Positions 32,676 through 40,767 of a stretch of DNA of 64,000 nt are shown here, piece after piece. Under the pieces are notes generated by a model that saw only the letters and a list, made by a program, of their open reading frames with translations, did not search any database and had not been told where the DNA came from. The stretch is from contig JADJWA010000001.1 in the NCBI GenBank assembly GCA_016716605.1, forward strand, positions 2,339,001-2,403,000, written 5' to 3'. This DNA is from Flavobacteriales bacterium. Its GTDB lineage: Bacteria > Bacteroidota > Bacteroidia > Flavobacteriales_F > PHOS-HE28. Positions within the stretch are counted from its first letter, which is position 1; each line of letters starts with the position of its first letter. Made by a program: the position numbers and the translations under genes.

Positions 32676-34910
32676 GTGATTCGCTGGTGGATAACCTCCT
32701 TCTTCGCGCTGGTCGCCGGGCAGGCCCTTGGCCAATGCGGGGTGAGGGGCGCCGTTCGCTCGGCAGAAGGACCCTTGCCTTTCGCGAGCGTGGCGGTGGA
32801 AGGGACCTCGCGCGGGACAGCGGCGGGCGCCGATGGCCGATTCGAGTTGAGCGATATGCCATGCGGAAGCGTGCGGCTGATCTTCTCTGCCGTCGGCCAC
32901 GCCCGAACGGCGAAGGCCTTCACCCTGGGTAACGGAACGCTTGATGGGGGCACGATCACCTTGGCCGCGACGAGCAATGAGCTTGACGAGGTGGTGGTCA
33001 CGGGAACGATGAAGGAAGTGAGCCGCAGCGAGAGCCCGGTGCCGATCGAGGTGATCACGCCGAAGCTCTTCCGGCGCAATCCATCGCCCGCGCTCTTCGA
33101 TGCGATCGGCATGGTGAACGGCGTGCGGCCGCAGATCAATTGCAGCGTGTGCAACACCGGCGACATCCATATCAACGGCATGGAAGGGCCCTACACCATG
33201 GTGCTCATCGATGGCATGCCCATCGTGAGCGGACTGAGCACCGTGTATGGGCTGAGCGGCATCCCGCTGGGATTGATCGAGCGCGTGGAGGTGATGAAAG
33301 GACCGGGCTCGGCGCTCTACGGCAGCGAGGCCATGGGCGGCATCATCAATGTTATCACCAAGGACCCTGCGCTGGCGCCTCGGCTCACGGCCGATGCGTT
33401 CACCACCGGCTGGAATGAGGTGAACGTTGATGCCGGCGTGCGATCGGGCAGAGCCGAAGGCCGCTTGAACAACCTCTTCGGCGTGAATGCCTTCTGGTAC
33501 GATGACCCGCGCGATGAGAATGGGGACGGCTTCACCGACCTCGCCCTCAGCAAGCGCCTCAGCCTATTCAATAAGTTGAATCTCCGCAGGCCGGAACGAC
33601 GCGTGGCGAGCGTAGCTGCGCGATACGTGCGCGAGGACCGCTGGGGCGGACAGATGGATTGGACGCCCGCCTTCCAAGGAGGCGACAGCATCTACGGCGA
33701 GAGCATCCTCACCGATCGCGTGGAGCTGATCGGGCAGTATCAGCTGCCCATCAAGCCGAAGGTGCTCGCACAGTTGAGCTTCAACCGGCACTTCCAGGAC
33801 AGCTACTACGGCACCACGCGCTACACCGCTGATCAGCGCATCCTATTCGGGCAGGCGTACTGGCAGCAGCGCATCGGCGCACAGCATGATTTGACCGCCG
33901 GAGCGGCGTACCGCTTCACCTACTATGACGATGGCACGCCAGCGACCCCATTGCCGCAACGTTCGCCATTGCCAGGCCTCTTCCTGCAGGACGAATGGCG
34001 CTTCGCCGATGCGCAGACCCTGCTGCTCGGATATCGCATCGACCACGATCGTGTGCATGGGCTCGTGCATTCGCCACGCCTAGCCTACAAGTTCGCGCCG
34101 AGCGGGCGGTGGGCGGTGCGTGGCAGCTTCGGCACCGGATTCCGCGTGGTGAACCTCTTCACCGAGGACCACGCCGCCCTCACCGGCGCGCGCGAGGTGC
34201 TCATTACGGAGGAGCTCCGGCCTGAGCGTTCGCTCAATGGCACGCTCAACGTGGTGCGCAGGTGGACCGGAGAGCGAAATGCACTCAGCCTCGATGGGCA
34301 GGTTTTCTACACATGGTTCAGCAACCGCATCGTGCCCGATTACGATACCGACCCCGACCGCATCCTCTACGCCAACCTCGATGGTCATGGGGTATCCCAA
34401 GGCGCGGCGCTCACCGCCGAAGCCCGCATCGGCAAGTGGTTCCAGTTCATGGCAGGCATCACGTACATGGATGTTTACAATGAGGTCAGGGATGCGGATC
34501 GGGCGGTGATGCGGGTCGATCAGGTCTTCGCGCCGGATTGGTCGGGCACCTTCTCGGCGGGCATGAACCTGCCGAAGCGCTTCACGATCGATCTCACCGG
34601 CCAGTGGTACGGCCCGATGCGCTTGCCCGTGCTGCCTGACGATTATCGGCCGGAATACAGCCCGACCCATGCCATCGCCAACGTGCAAGTGAAGAAGGTG
34701 CTGGGCGATGGGCTCGAATTCTATGGCGGGGTGAAGAACCTGTTCGATTTCGTGCCGCGCGACCCGCTGATGCGCCCCCATGACCCCTTCGATGCCAGCG
34801 CCAACGACCCGGTGGACAATCCCAACGGTTACAGCTTCGATACGGCGTACATCTACGCGCCCCTGCAGGGACGACGCTGGTTCCTCGGGCTGCGGTTCAC
34901 GCTGGGGTGA
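32676..34910 (+). CDS. TonB-dependent outer-membrane receptor, probably for a metal
   Basis: 744 residues from a GTG start. Signal peptide about 1-19; carboxypeptidase-like regulatory domain 22-100 (VRGAVRSAEGPLPFASVAVEGTSRG); TonB-box-like DEVVVTGT; plug domain with VLIDGMPIVSGLSTVYGLSGIPLGLIERVEVMKGPGSALYGSEAMGGIINVITK; then a 22-strand-type barrel. The plug has a Cys pair in NCSVCNTGDIHINGM, which may bind metal. It is divergent from a DtxR-like repressor and ZIP importer, with a candidate operator between, so metal (Mn, Fe or Zn) or metal-complex uptake is a fair inference. Confidence 0.9.
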   Translation: MIRWWITSFFALVAGQALGQCGVRGAVRSAEGPLPFASVAVEGTSRGTAAGADGRFELSDMPCGSVRLIFSAVGHARTAKAFTLGNGTLDGGTITLAATSNELDEVVVTGTMKEVSRSESPVPIEVITPKLFRRNPSPALFDAIGMVNGVRPQINCSVCNTGDIHINGMEGPYTMVLIDGMPIVSGLSTVYGLSGIPLGLIERVEVMKGPGSALYGSEAMGGIINVITKDPALAPRLTADAFTTGWNEVNVDAGVRSGRAEGRLNNLFGVNAFWYDDPRDENGDGFTDLALSKRLSLFNKLNLRRPERRVASVAARYVREDRWGGQMDWTPAFQGGDSIYGESILTDRVELIGQYQLPIKPKVLAQLSFNRHFQDSYYGTTRYTADQRILFGQAYWQQRIGAQHDLTAGAAYRFTYYDDGTPATPLPQRSPLPGLFLQDEWRFADAQTLLLGYRIDHDRVHGLVHSPRLAYKFAPSGRWAVRGSFGTGFRVVNLFTEDHAALTGAREVLITEELRPERSLNGTLNVVRRWTGERNALSLDGQVFYTWFSNRIVPDYDTDPDRILYANLDGHGVSQGAALTAEARIGKWFQFMAGITYMDVYNEVRDADRAVMRVDQVFAPDWSGTFSAGMNLPKRFTIDLTGQWYGPMRLPVLPDDYRPEYSPTHAIANVQVKKVLGDGLEFYGGVKNLFDFVPRDPLMRPHDPFDASANDPVDNPNGYSFDTAYIYAPLQGRRWFLGLRFTLG

Positions 34911-34920
34911 AGGCGCCCCG

Positions 34921-34948
34921 TTGAACAGCCGCTGTGGCCTGCGTTCAA
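34921..34948. terminator. Hairpin between convergent genes
   Basis: TTGAAC (34921-34926) pairs with GTTCAA (34943-34948), and inside it GCCGCTGTGGC (34928-34938) forms a second stem. It overlaps the stop of the inositol monophosphatase gene. The core matches the inner hairpin of the terminator at 6022-6034. Confidence 0.55.
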
Positions 34949-35742
34949 TCCTGCCGCTGCCAGTTGCGCTCGATCACCTCCAGCAATTCGTTGTGGATGG
35001 CGCTGTTGCTGGCCAGGATCTCCTCGTCGAATACTGGATCCTTGCTGGGGCGGAATCCGGTGACCTTGCCGCCAGCCTCGCGCACCAGCAGCACGCCAGC
35101 AGCCACATCCCAGCTATTGAGGCCATACTCATAGAAGGCCTCGAAACGGCCGCAGGCCACGTAGGCGAGATCGGCGGCTGCGCTGCCTAAGCGGCGGATG
35201 CCGCGCGTGCGGTGCATCAGCTCCCGCAGCAGATCCATGTACTCCTGCTCATGGCCGAAGTCGTCGTATGGGAAGCCGGTGGCGAGCAGGCTGTCCTGCA
35301 AGGTGCTGCGCTCGCTCACGCGGATCGGCAGGCCGTTGAGATAGGCCCCGCCGCCGCGCCAGGCCGTGAAGCGCTCATCGCGCGTGACCTCGTGCACCAC
35401 GCCCAGCAGGGGCTCGGTGCCATCGAGCAAGGCGATGCTGATGCAATAGCACGGCACGCCATGCACGAAGTTGGTGGTGCCATCGAGCGGGTCGATCACC
35501 CAGTTGAATCGCTCAGCCTGCTCGCCGCTCCCTTCTTCGGCGATGAAGCCTGCATCGGGAACGAGCTTCTCCAGCCCTTCTACCAGCCGGTCCTCGCTCA
35601 CATGGTCCACATGGGTCACGAGGTTGTTGGCGCTCTTGGCGCTCACCCGTGCCTCGGTGAGCTTGCCCGATTCACTGCGGATGAACGAAGCGACATCAAC
35701 GCTGAGCGCCGCGACCTGGTCCGTGAGCTTTCGAAGGTCCAT
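34945..35742 (-). CDS. Inositol monophosphatase family protein
   Basis: 265 residues. Metal-binding motifs are all present: AEEGSGE (Glu ligands), WVIDPLDGTTNFVHG (the family signature), and NSWDVAAGVLLVREAGG near the C-terminus. The enzyme dephosphorylates inositol-1-phosphate or related sugar phosphates such as PAP in the cytoplasm with Mg2+. It follows lgt by 45 nt on the same strand with no promoter motif visible, so it may be the last gene of the mtaB-lgt operon. Confidence 0.93.
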   Translation of the reverse strand: MDLRKLTDQVAALSVDVASFIRSESGKLTEARVSAKSANNLVTHVDHVSEDRLVEGLEKLVPDAGFIAEEGSGEQAERFNWVIDPLDGTTNFVHGVPCYCISIALLDGTEPLLGVVHEVTRDERFTAWRGGGAYLNGLPIRVSERSTLQDSLLATGFPYDDFGHEQEYMDLLRELMHRTRGIRRLGSAAADLAYVACGRFEAFYEYGLNSWDVAAGVLLVREAGGKVTGFRPSKDPVFDEEILASNSAIHNELLEVIERNWQRQD

Positions 35743-35787
35743 TCTCGTGGTTGTCTGTGTTCTGATGAGGCTATTCGAGCCAAGGGC

Positions 35788-36975
35788 TCAGGATGCGGCT
35801 GTGGTTGTGTTCCGGCGTCGCAGCCAGATGAGCCCTGCGATCCCGGCGACCATCAGCGCGGAGGAGATGATCTCCGCCTGGGTGATGCTGCCCAGCACCG
35901 GTTCGTTCACCCTGATCTTCTCAATGAAGAAGCGCTCGAGGCCGTTGAGGAAAAGGAAGAGGAAGAAGATGCTGCCCGCTGGTTTCAACCGTTTGCGCAG
36001 GCCCCACAGCACGCCGAAGAGGAGCAGGCACATGATGGTCTCGTAGAGCGGCGTGGGATAAACGCCCGGTTCCAGATGCGTGCAATAGCCCTCGAAACAG
36101 GTGCCGTCGGTGATCGGCACGCCCTCGTATCCGCCGCGCTGCGGTCCCGTGACCGCATTCACGTTGTTCGGATAGTCGTAGCTCCACAGCCACGAGGGCA
36201 TCCACGAGGGAGCGGGGTTCGTGTTGGCCACGCCCCAGTCGCCATCGCCGCTCACCTGGCAGCCGATGCGGCCAATGGCGTATGCGAGCATCACTCCGGG
36301 GGCTGCGGCATCGGTTCCGCTCCACGCAGGGATGCCGTTCCTGCGGAAGTAGCGGATCACCATCGCCCCTGCCACGATGAGCCCGCCGTACATGGTGAGC
36401 CCGGTGATGATATCATCGCCGGCGGGATCGGTGAGGAACGAGATGAATTGATCCGGATACTCGAGCCAATGGAAGAGCTTGGCGCCGATGAATCCCCAGA
36501 TGGCTGCGGTCATGGTGATGTTGCCCGCGTGGTCCTGCGGCTGCACCAGCACTTGCTCGGTGCGCGGCTCGGCGAGCTTCGCTTTCTCCTTCGCGCGCCA
36601 GCGGAGCCAGGCCAGCAGCGCCCCCACTACGATGCCGCCGATGAAACTGCCTTGGCCGCTGAGCAGGAAGCCCGGGAAGTCGGCGAGCACCTCCGAGGCG
36701 TTGCCGATGAAGTAGAGGCCTTTCCAGCCGAGGAGGAAGCCGAACAGGCCCTGGCCGACGAGTTCGCCGATGGTGGCTGGCTTGCCGATGGTGACCGTGC
36801 GCGTGGTCGGCTTCAGCAAGCCGAGGCCGGCCATGCGCCGCAGTTCCAGGCCCAGGGTCCAACTAGCGAAGATGAAGGCCACGGCCACGAAGAAGCCGAA
36901 GCTGTTGAGCGGGCGCAGGAAGGGGAGATCGACGCCGAAGAGGTCGAAGAAGGCGTGGTACAGGGTGGGGTACAT
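35788..36975 (-). CDS. lgt: Prolipoprotein diacylglyceryl transferase
   Basis: 395 residues, longer than the 260-290 of proteobacterial Lgt because of extra N-terminal and inter-helix segments, as is usual in Bacteroidota. Conserved points: GFFVAVAFIFASW, SGQGSFIGGIVVGALLAWL, TMYGGLIVAGAMVIRYF, the signature YAIGRIGCQVSGDGDWG, and ERFFIEKIRVN. It attaches diacylglycerol to lipobox cysteines at the inner membrane and so would serve the lipoproteins in this window. The start at 36975 gives MYPTLYHAFFDL; it is 4 nt after the mtaB stop. Confidence 0.92.
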   Translation of the reverse strand: MYPTLYHAFFDLFGVDLPFLRPLNSFGFFVAVAFIFASWTLGLELRRMAGLGLLKPTTRTVTIGKPATIGELVGQGLFGFLLGWKGLYFIGNASEVLADFPGFLLSGQGSFIGGIVVGALLAWLRWRAKEKAKLAEPRTEQVLVQPQDHAGNITMTAAIWGFIGAKLFHWLEYPDQFISFLTDPAGDDIITGLTMYGGLIVAGAMVIRYFRRNGIPAWSGTDAAAPGVMLAYAIGRIGCQVSGDGDWGVANTNPAPSWMPSWLWSYDYPNNVNAVTGPQRGGYEGVPITDGTCFEGYCTHLEPGVYPTPLYETIMCLLLFGVLWGLRKRLKPAGSIFFLFLFLNGLERFFIEKIRVNEPVLGSITQAEIISSALMVAGIAGLIWLRRRNTTTAAS

Positions 36976-36979
36976 CAGG

Positions 36980-38377
36980 TCAGATGCTGGTTGAGGGTTG
37001 GAGGTTGAGCAGGTTGTGGGTTGAGCCCCAACTGACTGCCTCGCCTTCAACATGGCCATCGCCATCGAAGCGGATGAGCTTCATCGGAACGACGTTGTTC
37101 GCCATGGATGCTCTGTATGGCATCGTCACGCGCAGGTAGTTGTCGGTGTAGCCGAGCATGCGGCCATCGACCTCTTCCGCCTCGAAGAGCACGTTGCGCA
37201 CGCTGCCCACATGGCGCTCGTAATGCGCGCGCTGAAGCTTGCTTCCGAGGATGCGCAGCTGCTTGGTGCGCTCCCGCCGGGTCTCCATTGGCACGATGTC
37301 GTCCATGCGCACGGCGGTGGTGTTGGCACGTTCGCTGTAGGTGAACACGTGCAGGTAGTCGATGGCCTGCGCGCGGATGAAGGCGTGGGTCTTCAGGAAC
37401 TCCTCATCCGTTTCGCCGGGCGTACCGGTGATCACATCGGCGCCGATGCAGGCGTGGGGGAGGAGGGACTTGATGCGCGCGACGCGATCGGCATAGAGGG
37501 CGGTGTCGTAGCGGCGGCGCATGCGCTCCAGGATCACGTCGCTTCCGCTCTGCAAGGGCATGTGGAAATGCGGCATGAAGCGCTCGCTCTCCGCTACGAA
37601 GCCGATGACGGAATCGCTGCACAGGTTGGGCTCGATGCTGCTGATGCGGAAGCGGGCGATTCCTTCCACCTGGTCAAGCGCTTCGATGAGCCCGAGGAAG
37701 TCTTCGCCATGGCCACGTCCGAAATCGCCGGTGTTCACGCCCGTGAGCACGATCTCCTTCACGCCGGTTGCCGCAATCTTCTCAGCAATGGCCACCACCT
37801 CCGCGATGGTGCCACTGCGGCTTCGGCCGCGGGCGAGTGGGATGGTGCAGAAGGAGCAGAAGTAGTCGCAGCCGTCCTGCACCTTGAGGAAAGTACGGGA
37901 GCGGTCACCTGAATTGTAGGAGGGGATGAACTTGCGTGTGTCCTTAATGGGTGAGAAGATCGCTTCGCCTAACGGCTCGCGATGACCGGCTTCGGCTGAT
38001 GACAGACGCCGGTCGATGTGCGCGGCCAGATCGAACTTCTCATTCGCGCCGAGCACGAGGTTGACGCCCGGGATGGCGGCGATCTCGGTCGGCTTCAGTT
38101 GGGCGTAGCAGCCCACAACGGCGATGAAGGCCTCGGGATTGATCCGCTGGAAGCGCCGCACCCATTGGCGGCATTCTTTATCGGCATTCTCGGTGACGCT
38201 GCAAGTGTTGAGAACGAAGACATCGGGGCGCTCTTCCACTTTCACGCGCGCATAGCCTGCCTCATCCAGCGACCGTGCCAGGGTGCTGGTCTCGCTGAAG
38301 TTGAGCTTGCAGCCCAGGGTGTGGAAGGCGACGGTGCGAGGGGAACTCAAGGCGGCAGGGGCAGGCGCAGGAGGCAA
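36980..38377 (-). CDS. mtaB: tRNA t6A37 methylthiotransferase MtaB
   Basis: 465 residues. UPF0004 domain: FHTLGCKLNFSETSTLARSL, VLNTCSVTENADKECRQ and VVGCYAQ, giving the three Cys of the auxiliary cluster. Radical-SAM motif CDYFCSFCTIP (CxxxCxxC), then LTGVNTGDFG and SSIEPNL. A TRAM-like C-terminal domain follows. It adds methylthio to t6A37 of ANN-decoding tRNAs. TLGCKxN and the lack of a MiaB-type N-terminus support MtaB over MiaB or RimO. It heads a minus-strand operon with lgt. Confidence 0.92.
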   Translation of the reverse strand: MPPAPAPAALSSPRTVAFHTLGCKLNFSETSTLARSLDEAGYARVKVEERPDVFVLNTCSVTENADKECRQWVRRFQRINPEAFIAVVGCYAQLKPTEIAAIPGVNLVLGANEKFDLAAHIDRRLSSAEAGHREPLGEAIFSPIKDTRKFIPSYNSGDRSRTFLKVQDGCDYFCSFCTIPLARGRSRSGTIAEVVAIAEKIAATGVKEIVLTGVNTGDFGRGHGEDFLGLIEALDQVEGIARFRISSIEPNLCSDSVIGFVAESERFMPHFHMPLQSGSDVILERMRRRYDTALYADRVARIKSLLPHACIGADVITGTPGETDEEFLKTHAFIRAQAIDYLHVFTYSERANTTAVRMDDIVPMETRRERTKQLRILGSKLQRAHYERHVGSVRNVLFEAEEVDGRMLGYTDNYLRVTMPYRASMANNVVPMKLIRFDGDGHVEGEAVSWGSTHNLLNLQPSTSI

Positions 38378-38405
38378 TTGTTCCGGCGCAGGTGTTCGTG
38401 GCGCG

Positions 38406-38413
38406 CGAAGGTA
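38406..38413 (-). promoter_or_regulatory. Promoter motif TACCTTCG for mtaB-lgt
   Basis: Minus-strand motif, 28 nt before the ATG at 38377. Confidence 0.55.
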
Positions 38414-38489
38414 ACGGGCTGCTGTTCAAAGGACTTTGCTAGGTTTAGGCATCCAAATTAAAAGCAGGCGTCTGCCAAGCATGCTCACG

Positions 38490-38502
38490 GCCCGCTGTGG
38501 GC
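38490..38502. promoter_or_regulatory. Hairpin GCCCGCTGTGGGC before the surface-protein array
   Basis: A 4-bp stem around GCTGT, 13 nt before the first array gene. The loop and neighbouring bases match hairpins at 6022 and 34928. The rest of 38414-38489 shows no clear TAnnTTTG motif on the plus strand, so the array promoter is not identified. Confidence 0.35.
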
Positions 38503-38515
38503 AAAGCCAAACTCA

Positions 38516-40762
38516 ATGAAAGCACTCTTACGCGGAATCTTCCTGCTCCACCTCGCCCTGCTCTTGGCGTCATTGGATGCCCTGGCCATTACAGCGAACA
38601 TCTCCGTGCAGACCTATCCTACCTGCAATTACCCCAGTGGGCAGTTGCTGGCATGGGCCACTGGGGGCGTGGGCCCATACACCTATATGTGGAGCACGGG
38701 TGAAACTACCGCCACCATCAGTGGTGTCACCCCGGGCTCGTACTCGGTCACGGTGACCGACGCGCTGAGCGATCAGGCGACCGCGAACATCGATCTGGTT
38801 GGGCAGCCTTACGCCCTAACCGATCTTGGGAATGGCGGCCCGGAGGGGCTCTGCAATGCGATCACTGGTGTGGTGGTTGATGGACCGGGCATTGACACGT
38901 GGGGAGAGCCATACATGGGTCCCTTGCCCTATACCGTCAATGGCCAGATGCTGCAGGAGTACATCTATTACGACTTCTTCGGCTCCTTGCCGCTGGATAC
39001 ATTCTATGTAGGCACGTGGTCGGCTGCGGGACAGTACGGAACAGGCTTGAACTACACCTTCACCGATGGGGGCGGATGCTCGGGCACGCTTTACGAGTAC
39101 ATCGGCTATCCGGTCGAGTGGCCGGACCTCACCATTCTCGACATTGAAGGCGCTTGCGCCAATGGGAGCAATGGGTCAATCACTTTCCAAACAGGCTTGG
39201 AGGGGCATAGCCAATCCACGCAGGTGAAGATCCAGGACTTCAACTTCAACCATATCGCCACTTTCGGGGCAGGCAGCCAGACGTACACGAACACCTATGC
39301 CTTGCTCCCTCCTGGCGATTACTTCCTCACGCAGTTCATGAGTGAATCGGACTTCCTGGTGAGCAGCGGCTGCCAGCAGACCACGCCATTCACCATCCCG
39401 GATCTGGGCAATGGCTGCGCGAACGTCCGGGGCGCGCCCTTCATGGACAACAACGAGGACTGCGCGCGCCAAGGGAATGAGCCTATCGTGCCTGGCGTGG
39501 TGCTCGAGATCCTGCCGGGGCCGACGTACGTGCTGAGCAATAGCAATGGCTACAGCGTGAACCTGCCGAATGGCGCGTACACGATCGAGCAGCAGAGCGC
39601 CATCCTGGATGTGCATTGCAGTGGCGCGCCGATCCCATTCACCCTCGCGGGCAGCCAGGCCCCGGTCACGGTGAACATACCCGACACGGCACTGGTACCG
39701 ATGGATGCGGCCATCAGCATGGCCAGCGGTGCCGCACGGCCGGGCTTCGAGCTCGCATGCACCGCGCGCATGACCAACCTCACGCTGGCCAGCACGGGGA
39801 GCAGCACGCTCACGGTGACCTTCGACCCATTGCTGGGCTACATCTCGTCCACCCCTGCGGGCAATGTGGTCGGCAATACCATCACCTGGAGCATCCCTGC
39901 CTTCAGCTCATTCCAGGAGCGCGTGGTCCACATGCGCTTCCAAGTGCCGCCGGACATCATCCTGCTGGGCACAGACCTGCTCTTCGGCGGCAGCTTCGCC
40001 ACTGGCAATGCCGATGCTGTGCCAGCGAACAACAGCGCATCGCTCATCACCACCATCACCGGCAGCTACGACCCGAACGACAAGACGGCGCGCACCAGCA
40101 GCGCATGGAGCGACGAGCTATTCTACATCGATGTGGATGAATGGATCGACTACACCATCCGCTTCCAGAACACGGGCACGGATACCGCCTTCAATGTGGT
40201 GATCACGGACACGGTGCCGCCTGAGCTGGACCTGGCCACCCTCGTGGTCGGCGCGTCATCGCATCCCAACTCACTCTCCATCCGCGATGGCCGGGTGCTG
40301 CGATGGGCTTTCTACAACATCCAGCTGCCCGATAGCAACGTGAATGAGCCGCGCAGTCACGGATACGTCTCTTTCCGCATTCGTCCGCACCTGCCCATCG
40401 CGCCGGGCACCGTGATCGAGAACACCGCCAACATCTTCTTCGACTTCAACCCGCCAGTGATCACCGAGCCGAGCGTGTTGATGGCGGAGTACAGTACCGA
40501 AGTTGAGCCGAATAGAGCAACACCAGGACTCTACGTGTTCCCGAACCCAGCTACAGATCACCTCACCGTGGGCGGAATGGGTACGACCGATGTGATCAAG
40601 GAGATCCGATTGCGCGCAGTGGACGGCCGCATGTTGCGGACTATCAATGTAGTTGGTAGCTCAGCGCGTCTGGAGGTGACTGACCTTTCCGCCGGCCTCT
40701 ACGTGTTGGAGGTCATCTTGGTGACCGATAAGCGATGGACGACCACGATCATCAAACCTTGA
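38516..40762 (+). CDS. Surface-protein array gene 1 (SprB repeat, T9SS)
   Basis: 748 residues, first of ten tandem paralogues. Signal peptide 1-24. SprB-like unit about 27-90 (GGVGPYTYMWSTGETTATISGV). Middle region about 95-295 with IEGACANGSNGSI. SdrD-B-like module 297-365 (GCANVRGAPFMDNNEDC). A DUF11-like sandwich begins near 407 (ARPGFEL). The conserved domain runs from about 515 (SYDPNDK) through FQNTGTDTAF to FDFNPPVITEPS at 642, and a type A sorting domain fills 672-748. This copy has IRDGRVLRWAF, between the two subfamily forms. It should be exported and surface-anchored; ligand unknown. Confidence 0.85.
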   Translation: MKALLRGIFLLHLALLLASLDALAITANISVQTYPTCNYPSGQLLAWATGGVGPYTYMWSTGETTATISGVTPGSYSVTVTDALSDQATANIDLVGQPYALTDLGNGGPEGLCNAITGVVVDGPGIDTWGEPYMGPLPYTVNGQMLQEYIYYDFFGSLPLDTFYVGTWSAAGQYGTGLNYTFTDGGGCSGTLYEYIGYPVEWPDLTILDIEGACANGSNGSITFQTGLEGHSQSTQVKIQDFNFNHIATFGAGSQTYTNTYALLPPGDYFLTQFMSESDFLVSSGCQQTTPFTIPDLGNGCANVRGAPFMDNNEDCARQGNEPIVPGVVLEILPGPTYVLSNSNGYSVNLPNGAYTIEQQSAILDVHCSGAPIPFTLAGSQAPVTVNIPDTALVPMDAAISMASGAARPGFELACTARMTNLTLASTGSSTLTVTFDPLLGYISSTPAGNVVGNTITWSIPAFSSFQERVVHMRFQVPPDIILLGTDLLFGGSFATGNADAVPANNSASLITTITGSYDPNDKTARTSSAWSDELFYIDVDEWIDYTIRFQNTGTDTAFNVVITDTVPPELDLATLVVGASSHPNSLSIRDGRVLRWAFYNIQLPDSNVNEPRSHGYVSFRIRPHLPIAPGTVIENTANIFFDFNPPVITEPSVLMAEYSTEVEPNRATPGLYVFPNPATDHLTVGGMGTTDVIKEIRLRAVDGRMLRTINVVGSSARLEVTDLSAGLYVLEVILVTDKRWTTTIIKP

Positions 40763-40767
40763 GAACA

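Noticed and set aside
35212..37008. 598-codon open frame on the plus strand
   Set aside because: It is antisense to the inositol monophosphatase and lgt genes; composition (Ala/Glu/Gly/His-rich, no domain) is that of a high-GC shadow frame.
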